Source of the DNA: Combretum micranthum
Lineage: Eukaryota; Streptophyta; Magnoliopsida; Myrtales; Combretaceae
Direction of reading: 5' to 3'
Assembly (NCBI GenBank): GCA_024138025.1
Contig: JAMXBD010002816.1
Span: forward strand, 96,210 to 160,209
DNA: 64,000 nucleotides
The position numbers and the translations under genes are program-made. Below are positions 11,141 through 23,217 of the stretch, one piece after another; the stretch's first letter is position 1; the number at the start of each line of letters is the position of its first letter. The notes beneath the pieces are model-generated. The model saw only the letters and a list, made by a program, of their open reading frames with translations. It was not told where the DNA came from and searched no databases.

Positions 11141-12705
11141 GAAGTGAAAGTGAATGGGAATAATTATATATAGTAAAATGTTAGTTTTGATATTATGCAT
11201 GACCTTATCAGATTTTTGTACTGCTGTCAGTAAGTAAGTTTTCTCCTTATAATCGTTTTTGGCAAGTAAGTAGAATTTCATCCATAAAAAAGAGGTTACT
11301 CTTGGATTCACCTTTGTAATAATGTGCTATAGGAGAGATACTACAATTGATGGGCCGTGTAGCTGCCTAATGCATCTCTAATATCTCTTCTCTCGTAATA
11401 GTATATATATTTGCTGAAAATGCAATCTTGTTTTTGGTACATTTATTTCCTCGGTTTGCTATTGCTAACCACTAAGATAATTATCAATAAACATATTTTT
11501 GTAGCCAAAGCATGAATTGAAGGTCCATGTTTATGGCTACCGAACTTTTACGGTGTTTAACATTTTACAGCTTTGTTACAGGCAATGAGATTTGGCCAGA
11601 CTACACATATCTAACCACGCACCCGCAGAGAAATAGAGAAATCCCTACCATTCAATCAAATTCTATATACACTCTTTTTTCAGCTGGATGAGGGAAGAGC
11701 TGTAATAAACTTGCATCACAAACACCACTATTTTTTAAATTAGTTTTGCTGCATGGGTGGGCACTTGATTTATATTATATTATTATTGTTTTCTTTATTG
11801 GTTTAACAAATTGCAAAATTTTGCTTTGCCTCTTTTTTTGTTGTTATTATTATTACTACTACTTTTGGTTTAGTTTCCATTAGTTTAGAGAATCTAATGT
11901 TGTTCTCTTTAGCAATCGATTTATTGTTCTTGATTTTCAATAATCTCTATAGTCTTGAGGATGACTTGTGCCAATTTTTAATAAAACACGTGTTTGATAA
12001 CTAAACTAACAAATAATTTTTCTCGATCCCAGGTTCATCGGAGGAAAACATTCGAGAGCTTTTCCAGAAAGCTCACTGAATCGCACCGTCAACAATATTC
12101 ATTGATGAGATTGATGCAATTGCTTCCAAAAGAGAAAACCTGCAAAGGGAAATGGAGCGATGAATCGTAACACAATTGTTGACTTGCAGGGATGGATATC
12201 ATATGGAAGTACAAAGCCACTAGCAAAGAAGCAGAATTACAAAATTCCCAGATCGACCAAGGCTTTGTTCTCATCATTGGATTGGAGCAACTAATAGACC
12301 AGATGTTCTGGATCCTGCCTTTAGAAGGCCTAGTCGATTTGAGCGCGAGATATTTTTGGGTATTCCAGGTGGGAATATAAGATCGAGATTCTTTCAGTTC
12401 TCACCAAGAATGTTAAACTAGAAGGCACTATCGATCTTGTGAAAAAAGCAAGGATGATGCCTGGCTTTGTTGTAGTGAATTTTAATGGATTGATTTTCAA
12501 GGCTGCTTCACCTGCTATCATAGAATGTCTAGCATTTTTACTGATCTTGACGAGAAAGATGCTGAAAATGATGGCAGCATCCATGGATGCCAGAGGAATT
12601 AGAAAACCATTCAATCACAATGGCTAACATTGAGGTGATTTGAGCTGTAAATGACTTTATTTATAAGTAGTTAACCTATTGAACTTGGCATTTTCTAGTG
12701 AAATT
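11141..12705 (+). repeat. Palindrome 2, left arm
   Basis: This is the reverse complement of 12789-14512, apart from a 230-bp insertion in the right arm and small changes. The two arms are separated by only 83 bp (12706-12788). The outer limit coincides with the end of the gypsy gag fragment. Confidence 0.9.
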
Positions 12706-12788
12706 GTTAAAAATACAAAGACTAGTGCAAATTCAGTGCCGTTGTTCTTTCCTTTTTCTTTTTTCCCCTTCTTTTTGTGTGTTTACTA
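11141..12788 (+). pseudogene. CDC48C: CDC48C/NVL-like AAA-ATPase fragment, copy C
   Basis: An intron (11141-12031) ends at a CCCAG acceptor. It is followed by a D1 exon reading EENIRELFQKA, an intact Walker [21 protein letters not shown] near 12095-12150, QLLTC, the sensor region [16 protein letters not shown] near 12285-12330, then the end of D1 (MMPGFVVV, NIEVI-like) to about 12640. Stops and frameshifts interrupt it: a stop follows EMER, and the frame shifts near 12360 and 12460. The P-loop exon and N-terminus are missing on the left, where a gypsy gag fragment begins. Copies C and D share changes not found in A/B, such as GGGATGGATATCATAT near 12190, so C/D form their own pair. A functional product is very unlikely. 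Confidence 0.85.
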
Positions 12789-14512
12789 ATTTCACTAGAA
12801 AATGCCAAGTTACAATAGGTTAACTACTTAAAAATAAAGCCATTTACAGCTCAAATCACCTCAATGTCAGACATTGTGATTGAACAGTTTTCTAATTCCT
12901 CTGGCATCCATGGATGCTGCCACCATTTTTCAGCATCTTCCTCATCAACATCAGTAAAAATGCTAGACATTCTATGATAAATAATCCTTTTGTTAGCAAG
13001 TGAAGTAGCCTTGACAATCAACCCACTCAAATCCGCTGCAACAAAGCCGAGCGTCATCCTTGCTTTTTTCCTAAGATCGATAGTGCCTTCTAGTTTAACA
13101 TTCTTGGTCAGAACTGAAAGAATCTCGACCTTATATTCTCACCTAGAACACCCAGAAATATCTCGTGATCAAATCGACCAGGCCTTCTAAAGGCAGGATC
13201 CAGAGCATCTGGTCAATTAGTTGCTCTAATGACAAGAGCAAAGACTTGGTCAATCTAGGAATTTTGTAATTCTACTTCTTTGCCAGTGGCTTGTACTTCT
13301 ATATGATATCCATCCCTGCAAGTCAACAATTGTGTTACGATTCACTGCTCCATTTCCTTTTGCAAGTTTTCTCTTTTGGAAGCAATTGCACTGACGGTGC
13401 GATTCAATAAGCTTTCTGGAAAAGCTCTCGAATGTTTTCCTTCGATGAACCTAGGATCGAGAAAAAAAATTATTTGTTACTTCAGTTATCAAACAGGTGT
13501 TTTATTAAAAATTGGTGCAAGTCATCCTCAAGACTATAGATATTACTGAAAATCAAGAACAATTTGATTGCTAAATGAGAACAACATTAGATTCTCTAGA
13601 CTAATGGAAACTAAACCAAAGGTAGTAGTAATAATAACAACAACAAAAAAAGAGGCAAAGCAAAATTTTGCAATTTGTTAAACCAATAGAGAAAACAATA
13701 ATAATATAATATAAATCAAGTGCCCACCCAATGCAGCAAAACTAATTTAAAAAATAGTGGCGTTTGTGATGCAAGTTTATAACAGATCTTCCCTCATCCA
13801 GCTAAAAAAAGAGTGTAGATAGAATTGATTGAATGGTAGGGATGTGCGTGGTTAGATATGAGTAGTCCGGCCAAATCTTATTGCCTGTAACATGGACCTT
13901 CAATTCATGCTTTGGCTACAAAAATACATTTGTTGATAATTATCTTGGGTTAGCAATGGCAAACCGAGGAAAGAAATATACCAAAGACAAGATGAAATTT
14001 TCAGCAACTATACATACCTATTGCGAGAGAAGAGATATTGGAGATGCAGTAGGCAGCTACACGGCCCCGTCAATTGTAGCATGTCTCTCATAGCACATTA
14101 TTACAAAGCTGAATCCAAAAGTAACCTCTTTTTTATTGATGAAATTTTGGGTATGTTTGGATGGTCTGTTTTTCATTTGTATCTGTATTTTTTTCAAAAT
14201 GATATTTGTAAATATGTCCGATTTGTATCTATATTTTATATATATTTGATATATTTGATCTTTTGATGAGAACTGTCAATTTTTTTTATCTATATCTATT
14301 TCTTGATAAATAATTTGTTAGAAAAAAAGTTTGAAAAAAGTGTCTATATCTGCTGGAAAAAGCCAAACAATCAGGCCCTTTACTTACTTACCAAAAACGA
14401 TTATAAGTAGAAAACTTACTCACTAACAGCAATACAAGGATTTAATAAGGTCATGCATAATATCAAAACTAACATTTTACTATATATAGCTATTGCCATT
14501 CACTTTCACTTC
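12789..14512 (-). repeat. Palindrome 2, right arm
   Basis: This is the reverse complement of 11141-12705. The arm is longer because of a 230-bp insertion at 14149-14378. Further outward only copy D continues. Confidence 0.9.
14149..14378. mobile_element. 230-bp MITE in palindrome 2 right arm
   Basis: This interrupts the palindrome: the left arm has an uninterrupted GATGAAATTCTACTTAC equivalent. The insertion starts GGGTATGTTTGGATGGTC and ends with the complement of GGGCCTGATTGTTTGGCT, imperfect terminal inverted repeats of a type common in plant PIF/Harbinger- or hAT-like MITEs. A short T-rich duplication (TTT) flanks it. It has no coding capacity. Confidence 0.75.
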
Positions 14513-14520
14513 ATAAGAGA

Positions 14521-14545
14521 CTAAATTTAAAAAAAAAAAAAAAAA
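14521..14545. repeat. Poly-A run
   Basis: This is a near-pure A tract just outside palindrome 2, within copy D intron sequence. Confidence 0.7.
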
Positions 14546-15586
14546 ATCCAAAACATTAATCAGCTAGGAATAGCATTATATACCTGAAACTCCAGAAACA
14601 ATTTCAGGACCAGTAATGGGATAGAATGGGAGCCCAAAACTCATTGGCTATTGCCTCAGCCAATCTTGTCTTCCTACATCTAGGAGGCTCATACAACAAG
14701 ATTCCGATTTCTGGCCTGAACCCCAGCGTCCTAGGTAACACTGGATGATATATAGGTATGATCACCTCACACCTCCTTCAAAAGTACCGCCAACAATTCC
14801 TTCATTCCTCCAAAATCCCTAAACCTCGGTAATCTATTAACTGAGACTGAGAGAGCATATCCTGAGCGTGCACTCGAACTCAATTCTTCTCTTCCCTTGT
14901 CAATTCCGAACCAATCCCAAATCCTACTAACAATTCAATATTCTTCACCCGCTCCATCTTCTAGGTGGTACTTGTCTCCAATTCAATATTCTTCTCCTCT
15001 CTCATCAATTTCGTGGAACTTTTTCCAGAATTTGGTTATGTGTACATCTCTCGAAGTCTCAATTCAGTTATATCAGTTTTTTCTTCATAAATTTTTGCAT
15101 CCTCTGATGTAGAAATCGTATCTTCACTGTCACATCCTTCGCTCTTCATGTCCAGACTCTTCAACGACTCATCAGACTCCTTTTTCGTTGTGTTTTACAC
15201 CGCAGTTCTCGAGTCTCTTTAAACCTTCTTCTTCGCTCTTTTCTAAGTTCTTCAGTTTTTTTTCCATGCAAATTGACTGGTAGATTTAACTCTTCTTCTC
15301 CGTCGTAATCGTTGCACTGACGCTTAAAGGTTTGATTTTGGCTGTTGTCATTGGGGTTTTGAGGATTCTGCTCCTTGCGTTTCCGTTTCGAAGAACATTC
15401 TAGGGTTTTACGAACTATTTTTGTTAACCGTTTACGACTCATACAAGCATACTCATCGTCCATTGAGCGAAGATCATTGGGGATGGCTTCGACGATTGTG
15501 TGTTTGTGCTTGCATGAATCCAACCGGCGTTGGAGCTTCCTTTGCAGCGTCCGCCGCATTTTCGAGAGTTGTTTGATGTGCTTCAA

Positions 15587-15888
15587 CCTTCTGTGACTCT
15601 CACTCCACTTTTTATAAGTTTCATAGAAAAGGGAACAATCATAATAATAATAATAATATGTTGCTTTTTTTTTTTTTTTGTCTGTTTAGGAAATTACCAT
15701 TAGATTTCCTTTTTAAAATTACAGATGTAATTTTTCTTATTATATAAATACAATTGAAAAATCACAGTAATTTTAGTGATTTTCTTTCCATAAAAATACT
15801 TGACTGAGCCCAAAAATATGTTTATTTAAATAGGTCAATTTATACATCCTAGAGTATGTTTACTTGAATGTAAAGGATTGCTGTCACC
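15587..15888. other. AT-rich upstream region of copy D
   Basis: This holds an (AAT)n tract at about 15645-15660 and a T-run at 15665-15680. No TATA box or other promoter element can be assigned with confidence. Confidence 0.45.
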
Positions 15889-17816
15889 TACCCGTGTGCC
15901 GAGGCTGTACCATCCACTTAGATTTGGACACATGGTGCTTGTATGTTAGAAAGGATAGCCACTGTTTCTACGTGTTGTCCGTTCGTTTTTTATTTGTTTT
16001 TGTTTGTCTTCCATTCTCCTGGAATTTGCATATTTAGATTTATATTTAGTGTATAACTAAAATATAATAATAAATAACTAAAATATGATATCCACATACA
16101 TATACACATATAAAAAAGCTATATCATAAGTAACTTGTTAAATGTTGATCAAATATTACACACGAAATACTATTGAATTAAATATCTAAATCTATTATAT
16201 TTAGCAAAAACTCCCTCAATTTGGACTCTAAAAATAAAATACCAATTATTTTAATTTAATTACGATTATACTTTAATTGTCTTGAGTAAAATAATTTTAC
16301 AATAATCCAAGTTAAAGCATTTAAGGTTAAAATTGGGAAAATACATTTAGTTTTCCTCTCTCCATTTTTCATATATGGCAGTTTCACACTTTCTTTAAAA
16401 ATTATTTTTTAATTTCACACATTCCTTAAAACTTATACTTTTAGCAAGCTTGATTAAACACTTTAAAAAAAAAAGAAAACAAATTCATATCTTTAAAAAA
16501 ATCAATTGTAATGAATGAATAACAAAATCATATCCTAAAAACGGAATTATGAATGCAAGAAAAAGCAATATCTTATATCTATCAACATATTGCATGATGA
16601 AATTATGATATATAACAAGAGTATATTATAATTTAAAAAAAAAAATTCATTCATATTTTCTATTTAATTAATAAACACGTAATTTTTTTTATAAGTTGTG
16701 AATTAAAAAAAAAAGGAACAGTAAAAAAATAAATAATGATTAAAATTATTGTAGAAAAACATAGCTTTTTAAGGGAAAAAAATTATATATTGGTTAAAGT
16801 TGAACCAGTAGTGAAAATCTAAAATGTCAAATTCAATTTTTTTAACTAATTTGCATAATATCAAGATAGATTAGCGTAATTCAATTGAATAAAAGCTTAT
16901 TATGTAGATTATTATTAAAAGAAACTTTAAAAAAGTAGTTGATGCAAAAGTCTAAAATATAATCAATTGACGAATCAATAAATAAAAATGACGAAATATA
17001 AAGCTTTTATGAATGATTTTAGTGATGATGATTAGAACATTAACTATTAATTTTAAGTACATGTATTATGGGTGCATTGTTGGGACGATAGTGGAGAATC
17101 AGTTTCCACCTTATAAATGTATAGTTTTAGACAATATTTTAATGTTCCTATTTATAGAATGGTATAATATTTAATTTCATATTAGTTTGACTATAAATTC
17201 TACTATATATTATCTGTATATTAAATTAAGTCAATAAGGTGTTATTTGAATACATTTATGTTATAATTTGAGCCAATGTAATATATAATATGCTATTATA
17301 TTAGCAAAATAATGTTTTTTTTTTACATATATGTGTATAATATTATGTATAATACTAGCATCAATATACCTTTTTGTTTAATTTTTTTTATATTAATGCA
17401 TAATATTCAAAGCATAATAAGTGATAAAATATGTTTTCATTTAATCACATATAAAATACTTGGTGATAATGATACACTAAATTTTGACTTATTATCTATC
17501 ATATTAAGAAATTCTCGCGAATTTTTACAAGAAGATATTATTTTAGCTATATATTAGAACTTCCATCTATAAATTGTATATTCATCTATATTATAAAAAA
17601 AAAAAAAACTCGCGCCCATAGCAATTTCTATAGTTGCCCTTTTTTTTTTCAAATGAAGTTTCCATAATTAATCATATGAAAGGAAAGAAAACCATTATAA
17701 AATAAATAAATAAATAAATAAAGGAATGAACAGTGTAGTAAAACTGTAAGTATCCTTTCTAAACATATAAGCACCACGTGTCCAAATCTACGTGAACGAT
17801 ACAACCTCGGGACAAC
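15889..17816. mobile_element. AT-rich segment with about 75-bp terminal inverted repeats
   Basis: Bases 15889-15963 and 17742-17816 are inverted copies. They share the core ACTTAGATTTGGACACATGG / complement of CCACGTGTCCAAATCTACGT and AGAAAGGATA. The match continues weakly inward. The interior is very AT-rich with poly-A runs and an (AAAT)n tract at about 17697-17721, and has no recognisable transposase. A foldback or non-autonomous DNA transposon is possible; no clear target duplication was found. Confidence 0.45.
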
Positions 17817-18690
17817 GGAGAGAAGATAGCAAAATTTCGTCCATATCTATTATCATGTTTACTTATAAAATAATCTAAAAATTTTATTTTGGGTAGTCTT
17901 TTCATTGCCTTTGTAGAGGTGGCAGTTTTTTTCACTCCCTCTATTGGAATAGAAAATTAAATAGCATAATTATTGTACCTCTGTGTGGGTATGATTCCGG
18001 ATGCAACGATCACGTGCGTGTCGCATAATAGTCGCGCTACACGTAACCTAGGGAAACAACACGTGCAAGGGTGATCAAAAGAGAATCGTGTAGGGAGGAG
18101 GAGTAGGCAGTAGGCAGTCTCAATAGGCTCTAACACACGTGTGACAAGCGAGGGAGCTAGAAAGCATCAACTTCATTAGATACCATGAATGTCGTGTGCG
18201 TTCTTTAGTGAGTCAAGTAATTGATTCACAAAGATGGAAATCCGACAGCACGACGGTGTTTGTCCAAGATTTCACCTCCACAAATGAGGTAAGGACTAAG
18301 GGTATTTATAGAGAATCTAGCTGTCGATGTCACCATCAGATGAGACAAACGACCAACGGCTAAGATGAGTTCCTCTCATTATGGATATGAATATGGGCTC
18401 CCTTGTGGACCCAGGCCCAATAAGGCCTTCATATGCAATGTGTGTGAGCCAATTTGAGAAAGATTGGAATTGGCCTGCCCAATTCCAATGGGTCATACTC
18501 CAAGCCTTCCATGCCAATTCTCCCATGATCATTCCAATGTAATTGAGCCTAACTCTCTAAGCCCTGTCACTTTAACCCAGAAAGTTAAATCTAAATAATA
18601 AATCAAGCTTAAACCCTTTATAATCGAATTTATACGTCTATAAGCTCTAACTAATTTACAATTTGATAAAACTATCCACACGATAAATAT
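17817..18690. other. Intergenic or LTR-like segment with CACGTG motifs
   Basis: This has several ACGT-core G-box-like sites near 18011, 18058 and 18132 (ACACACGTGTGAC), then GGGTATTTATAGAG near 18300 that could be a TATA region, then a GC-moderate stretch to about 18560. It may be an LTR fragment but no ends or domains were found. Confidence 0.35.
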
Positions 18691-19720
18691 AATGTATATA
18701 TTAATGTATAATTGATATATTAGATAAATATATATATCATATGTACATATATATAAACAATATATAAAATTCACATGGCATATACTATAACTTGCATAGT
18801 GCATATAAAGTACTGATTATATAAAATGAATAACGTATAAATATATATTACAAAATCTGTATACGTCGCATAATATCTATAACAAGTACTTGTAAGAGAT
18901 ATATGTGCATATACGTAGTGTATTTATGCATATCTAAAACTTATACATTATAGATATATATTTTATGTGTTATATAAATACAATTCAATTGTTACATAAA
19001 ATGAGTATATTATATATGTGTGTGTTATAAACATAGATTATATATAACATATTATATAAATATATATTAATATTAAGATTATATATTTATATACATATAT
19101 ATCTTATATATCGTCTAAAAAATAAATAATTATGTGCAACATATATCATATAAATATATAATATATCTTAATCTATATATAACACATTAAAAGATATTTA
19201 TAATATATATGTATATATAACAAAACTATACATATATATAATCTACATGTTATAGATACATAATTTGTATGTTATATATAAATATTTATATTTATTTGTC
19301 TTGTACTTCGTTTTTATGAATAAGTTATATATCTACGCATGTTTCCAATACATAGTTTATATATATTATATTATATTATATAAATCTATATGAATATATA
19401 GGTTATATTAATAACATATATATTGTGGAAATTATATATAACTAACATTTAATATGAATTATATATCTACATATATATAACTTAAAAGGTATATATAAAA
19501 TATAAATTTTGTATAACATATATCATATAGATTTATGTTATAATTTGCTTGTTCATCAAATAACATACACAATGGATATTTATAAATATGAATCATGTAT
19601 AACAGATATTATATTGATATGTATGTAACTATCTTAATTTATGCGCTATATATATCATATAACATGCATAAAGAATGTTTAATACATACATGTACATACT
19701 TATACATGCTACAATTTTTT
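18690..19720. repeat. TA-rich low-complexity tract, about 1 kb
   Basis: This is dominated by TATATA, ATATAACATA and TTATATATAA words with drifted periodicity and almost no G or C. It has no coding capacity. It is probably a decayed microsatellite or matrix-attachment-like DNA. Confidence 0.7.
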
Positions 19721-19789
19721 TCCAAAATAATGATTTCCAAAAGGTAGCCTACAAATTATAATCTTCAGTAAAAGTGATTGTAGAATAAC

Positions 19790-20377
19790 AAATGGTGTAT
19801 TATTATTTATCTTTTATCTATTGATCTTGTTTTATAATTTTTAATAGGGTGGACACATGGAATCCTAAAACTTGTACCCTTTATATATTATGATATGATT
19901 TTTAGTAGGGCTATATAAGAGAACTGACTAAACCATGAATCGAACCAAACTAAGTCGAACCGTATTATAATTTCGTTTTTTTAATCGTGGTTTTGTTTAT
20001 AATAGCAAACAGTTACCAGCTGTTCGAGAGTTTGAACAGAATCTATGGTTCAAATCAAACCAAACATTTACAAAAAAAAAAAAAAAAATATTTATTTTCT
20101 TTTATTTTTTTATCAAATTTTTTTTTTAAACTAAGTATGTATCCTTAATTTCAAGAGTTTGTCACCACTATCCTGTAATACCATATCAAACTGTACCAAG
20201 CATACCCTTAGTTTTTATGATGGGATACAAAGTTTGCAAATCCTATGAATGTACCCTATTGCAAGAAATGGTGTAATTATTATATATTCCTATTTATGAT
20301 CTTATTTTATAAAATTTTTAATAAAGTAGGTACGTTGAGCCATGAACTATACCCTCTATGTATTTGGATGAGGTTTT
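19790..20377. repeat. Imperfect direct repeats flanking a 350-bp segment
   Basis: Bases about 19790-19908 and 20262-20377 are imperfect copies: AATGGTGTA, a TTTAT run, TTTTAATA, then ACC(C)TTTATRTATT and a GGATGAGGTTTTT-like end. The intervening piece has AACCAAAC-type words and A/T runs. Its nature is unresolved. Confidence 0.4.
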
Positions 20378-20786
20378 TGTAAAGACCTGGCCCACTTAAC
20401 CCATGTATTAAGTATGTCAATCTCTCGACCACACATAATACCCAAATATTAGGAACAATATTCAAGTATTCTACGTAAGGTCATCTTAAAAAAGAGGTAT
20501 TTGTAATGATTACCTGTTTAAAACAGATATAACATTCACATGATTTGCATTAAGAAACATTACCACTATATAAGTAGTAGGTCATCACCTATATACAAGA
20601 CATACATCATATATATACATTACAGCTTCCCAAGGATCACATAAATGTAGAGATCTTACTTACAAACCAACTATATTACAAATACAATTCAAATCAAAAT
20701 ACATTTTAAGGCTTAACTAATAAGCCTAAACACTTCACAAAAATTACATCAAGAGGAATCCTAAGCATATACTAGATCTCTCTCTC

Positions 20787-20857
20787 CTAGTCATCCATAG
20801 AGTCCTCCCAGTCAGTCCCATAGCCCATATCGTCATAGGGCTCGTCATCAAAATCAC
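20787..20857 (-). CDS. Terminal coding exon of family-F small acidic protein, copy F2
   Basis: After a CTTGCAG acceptor the exon encodes GDFD then DEPYDDMGYGTDWEDSMD and ends at TAG. The preceding exon (21564-21519) ends at a GTACAC donor. In the same phase it reads IDTQLEISVNSQIKP, with the next glycine codon split across the junction. The acidic GYG core aligns residue by residue with F1 and F4, and most base differences are synonymous or conservative. No start codon or known domain is visible. It may be the tail of an LTR-encoded small protein or of a host gene captured long ago. Confidence 0.5.
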
Positions 20858-21776
20858 CTGCAAGATAGCAACATGAACCAAAGGCCCAGTACACAATAGT
20901 GCAAACAAACACACATGCCATGCTCACTTAACTAAATGAAATGCAATAAATCACCACAAACTTTATTATCTTTAGTTAAGTGAATAGAACAACACTAGAG
21001 TAGTCAAACTCCGATTCAAGCTTGGAATTCTGGGGGTCCTGAGTAACAGCAGCTACTCAGGGGGTTGATATAGATAGACCGGATATCTATATCTTCTATA
21101 TCTAACCGATAAAGAATATTAATAATATCATTTAGGGTTCACACCCCTTTATACACTCCACTTATCCCGGTCTATAACATCAATTAGTTTAATGATCCCA
21201 TACCCGTGAACTAAAATATATTATTTCCTCCCGAGCCTAAGTAGAGAATATACCTATACAGTTAACCCCATTAGCTATCCACTTAGCCATTAAGATAAAC
21301 CACCATTGCATCATGGATTTGAGTCATTGCATCATGACAAAAGATTTGGCTAAGTGCTTAATCTACCGTGCCATTGCATCATGACAAGGTTGTCGCTCCC
21401 CGGTTCCGGATTCAACGATGTAAAGCGCAAGAAATTTCAGTATCTTTCATTATTCTTTGATTAAGGTCAAATTGATATATGCCTATCCTAAGCAACAATC
21501 AATCAAAGTATTGTGTACCTGGTTTGATTTGAGAATTGACGGAAATCTCCAACTGAGTATCTATCTTTGTTCCACATAAATCAACTATATCACATTATTA
21601 TCCTAAGTCAAGCTTATATTCACTAGATTAGAACTTAGGAAAATTATTGAACCTTATGTATAATCAATGCAAATTCATCACATAACACATATATAACAAA
21701 TCTTTGATAAAAAAGTCTTATATAATGTATTGGAAGATGTTGGAAGAAGTTAGAAAAATTTGAAATTTACAAAGTC

Positions 21777-22090
21777 CATGCCAGCCATTAACACCGGCAA
21801 TGCAAAACTTAACGCCGGCGGTGTAAGATCATACGCTAGCAGTGTATAAGGCGGCGTTAAAAGTATGCATTTTGTACAGAACCTTGGAGTCTTTACGCTG
21901 GCAATTTCAACCATAACGCCGGTGGCGTTTAAGAAAAATTTTGAAAGATTAAAAATCAGGGTTCTAACGCCGGCAAATTCCGACTTCAACGCCAACAGCG
22001 TTTAAGATAATTTTCAAAAGATCAAAAATAAAAACTCAACGTCGGCATGTACGCCAGTAGTGTACGAGGCGTCGTACACTGCAATTCGCA
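21777..22090. repeat. GC-rich ACGCCGGCG motif block in F2
   Basis: Repeated AACGCCGGC, ACGCTGGC and GGCGTT words form short palindromic cores in an otherwise AT-rich element. The block lies in the inferred first intron and matches the block in F4 at 27355-27780. Confidence 0.8.
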
Positions 22091-22896
22091 TTGCATATTT
22101 ACTATGTTTTCCAAACACAAAAATTTTTACATTTCAACTCTTCCAAATCATTCCAAACCACATGAGAGCCTACTACAACCCATCTATAACATTTCAAGCA
22201 TTCTAAAACTTTCCTAGCAACTCTACAATATCTCAACAAGAATTTAACATATCAACTACTTGTATTATACCACACATGCATATTTCATGGATTAAGAGGA
22301 AAATAAGACATCTCAAACATCAAATAAACTTACCTCAATATATATATAAGGCTTGGGGAAGGATTCTTGGTGTGTTGAGTCAAAGAAGGCTTAGTTTGGG
22401 TGTTGGAAATTGTTGGTGTTCTAGAGTTACGAATTTTCCTCTCCTTTGTTCTGTTTTGGATTGTCTAATTGTGCAAATAGGCTTTGATGTTTATCCTAAT
22501 CTATATTGACTTTTGGGGGACAGATTTGGAAAAGGCTTTGGGCCTTAATTGGGCTTGGATTTGGGCATAAGAGGGCCAAAATCTGCTAAGCTTGGTAAAC
22601 TTAAGTTTTAGTTTAAAACAAGTTTAATTCATCAACATTAATTACTACAACAACCACTTGCATTAACATAATAATTAATAACATAACTAAACTATCATCC
22701 TAAATATATTACCATAGCTTATTATCTATTCACATACATTATATCACACTCAACATTACAAACACACTAATCCACTCAAACACATACACACATATAATTA
22801 TTAAATCTAACGTGCATTAATGTACTAAAATTATAGCTGCTTCAGTTTTCAAGGTAAGTACAAAGTATGAAGTCCCCATGTCCGTTCCTTATCTTA

Positions 22897-23199
22897 TGTA
22901 AGGATTGAAATTTGCTAATTCCAAAATAACGACCTTGAAAGGAATAGGGGAAGATAATAAAAACAAATGTGTTTTGTTAAAGAAAATTTACATAGAGAAA
23001 CTCTTTAAACTCTCTATATATTTCTTACATGAATTTGCTTCCCTTTTATACTATTCTAATGCTAAATAAACAATGGATAGTATCACTTCTAATTACAACC
23101 AATAAGTTTATTTGTGGTTTCAAAAGAAGAATCCGTGTGGGGCTTTAAAAGAACTTACTATATTTAGACTTTTTTTAATTCAAATTTTTTTTTTCAGCA
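22897..23199 (-). repeat. Copia 3' LTR
   Basis: This is the near-identical partner of 38997-39305 (TGTARGGATTGRAATTTG start on the plus strand, ending CAGCA/CAACA). A polypurine tract, read on the minus strand as AAGTTTAAGGGGGCG, sits immediately inside at 23200-23215. Confidence 0.92.
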
Positions 23200-23217
23200 C
23201 GCCCCCTTAAACTTGAA

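Larger units (their letters stand above)
12789..15559 (-). pseudogene. CDC48C: CDC48C/NVL-like AAA-ATPase pseudogene, copy D (N-terminus and D1)
   Basis: The N-terminal exon is open from MRRTLQRKLQRRLDSC (start about 15559) to 15161. It has VEAIPNDLRSMDDEYACM, KIVRKTLECSSKRKR, and a basic, glutamate-rich tail. A further in-frame ATG lies at 15586, but copy B supports the internal one. The P-loop exon is near 14900-14600 and badly damaged: PGCGKT is lost, though the AEAIANE-like stretch and the ILL..-coding bases remain. The Walker B exon near 13450-13250 has lost the FIDEID codons by deletion. The last D1 exon (13057-12851) is open: VAADLSGLIVKATSLANKRI to EELENCSITMSDIEVI. The palindrome centre falls in the next intron. 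This copy carries a MITE at 14149-14378. Confidence 0.85.
20378..22844 (-). mobile_element. Family-F LTR-like element, copy F2 (solo)
   Basis: This is flanked by a perfect 5-bp duplication GTTTT (20373-20377 and 22845-22849). On the minus strand it starts TGAAGCAGCTATAATTTTAG and ends GGTCTTTACA. Inferred layout on the minus strand: a first exon around 22480-22340 ending TATTGAG|GTAAGT, an intron with the CGCCGGCG-type block at 21777-22090, a short exon at 21564-21519, an intron with GTCATTGCATCATGAC repeats at 21305-21385 and a hairpin at 21038-21061, and a last exon at 20857-20787. No retroviral gene is present. Confidence 0.85.
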
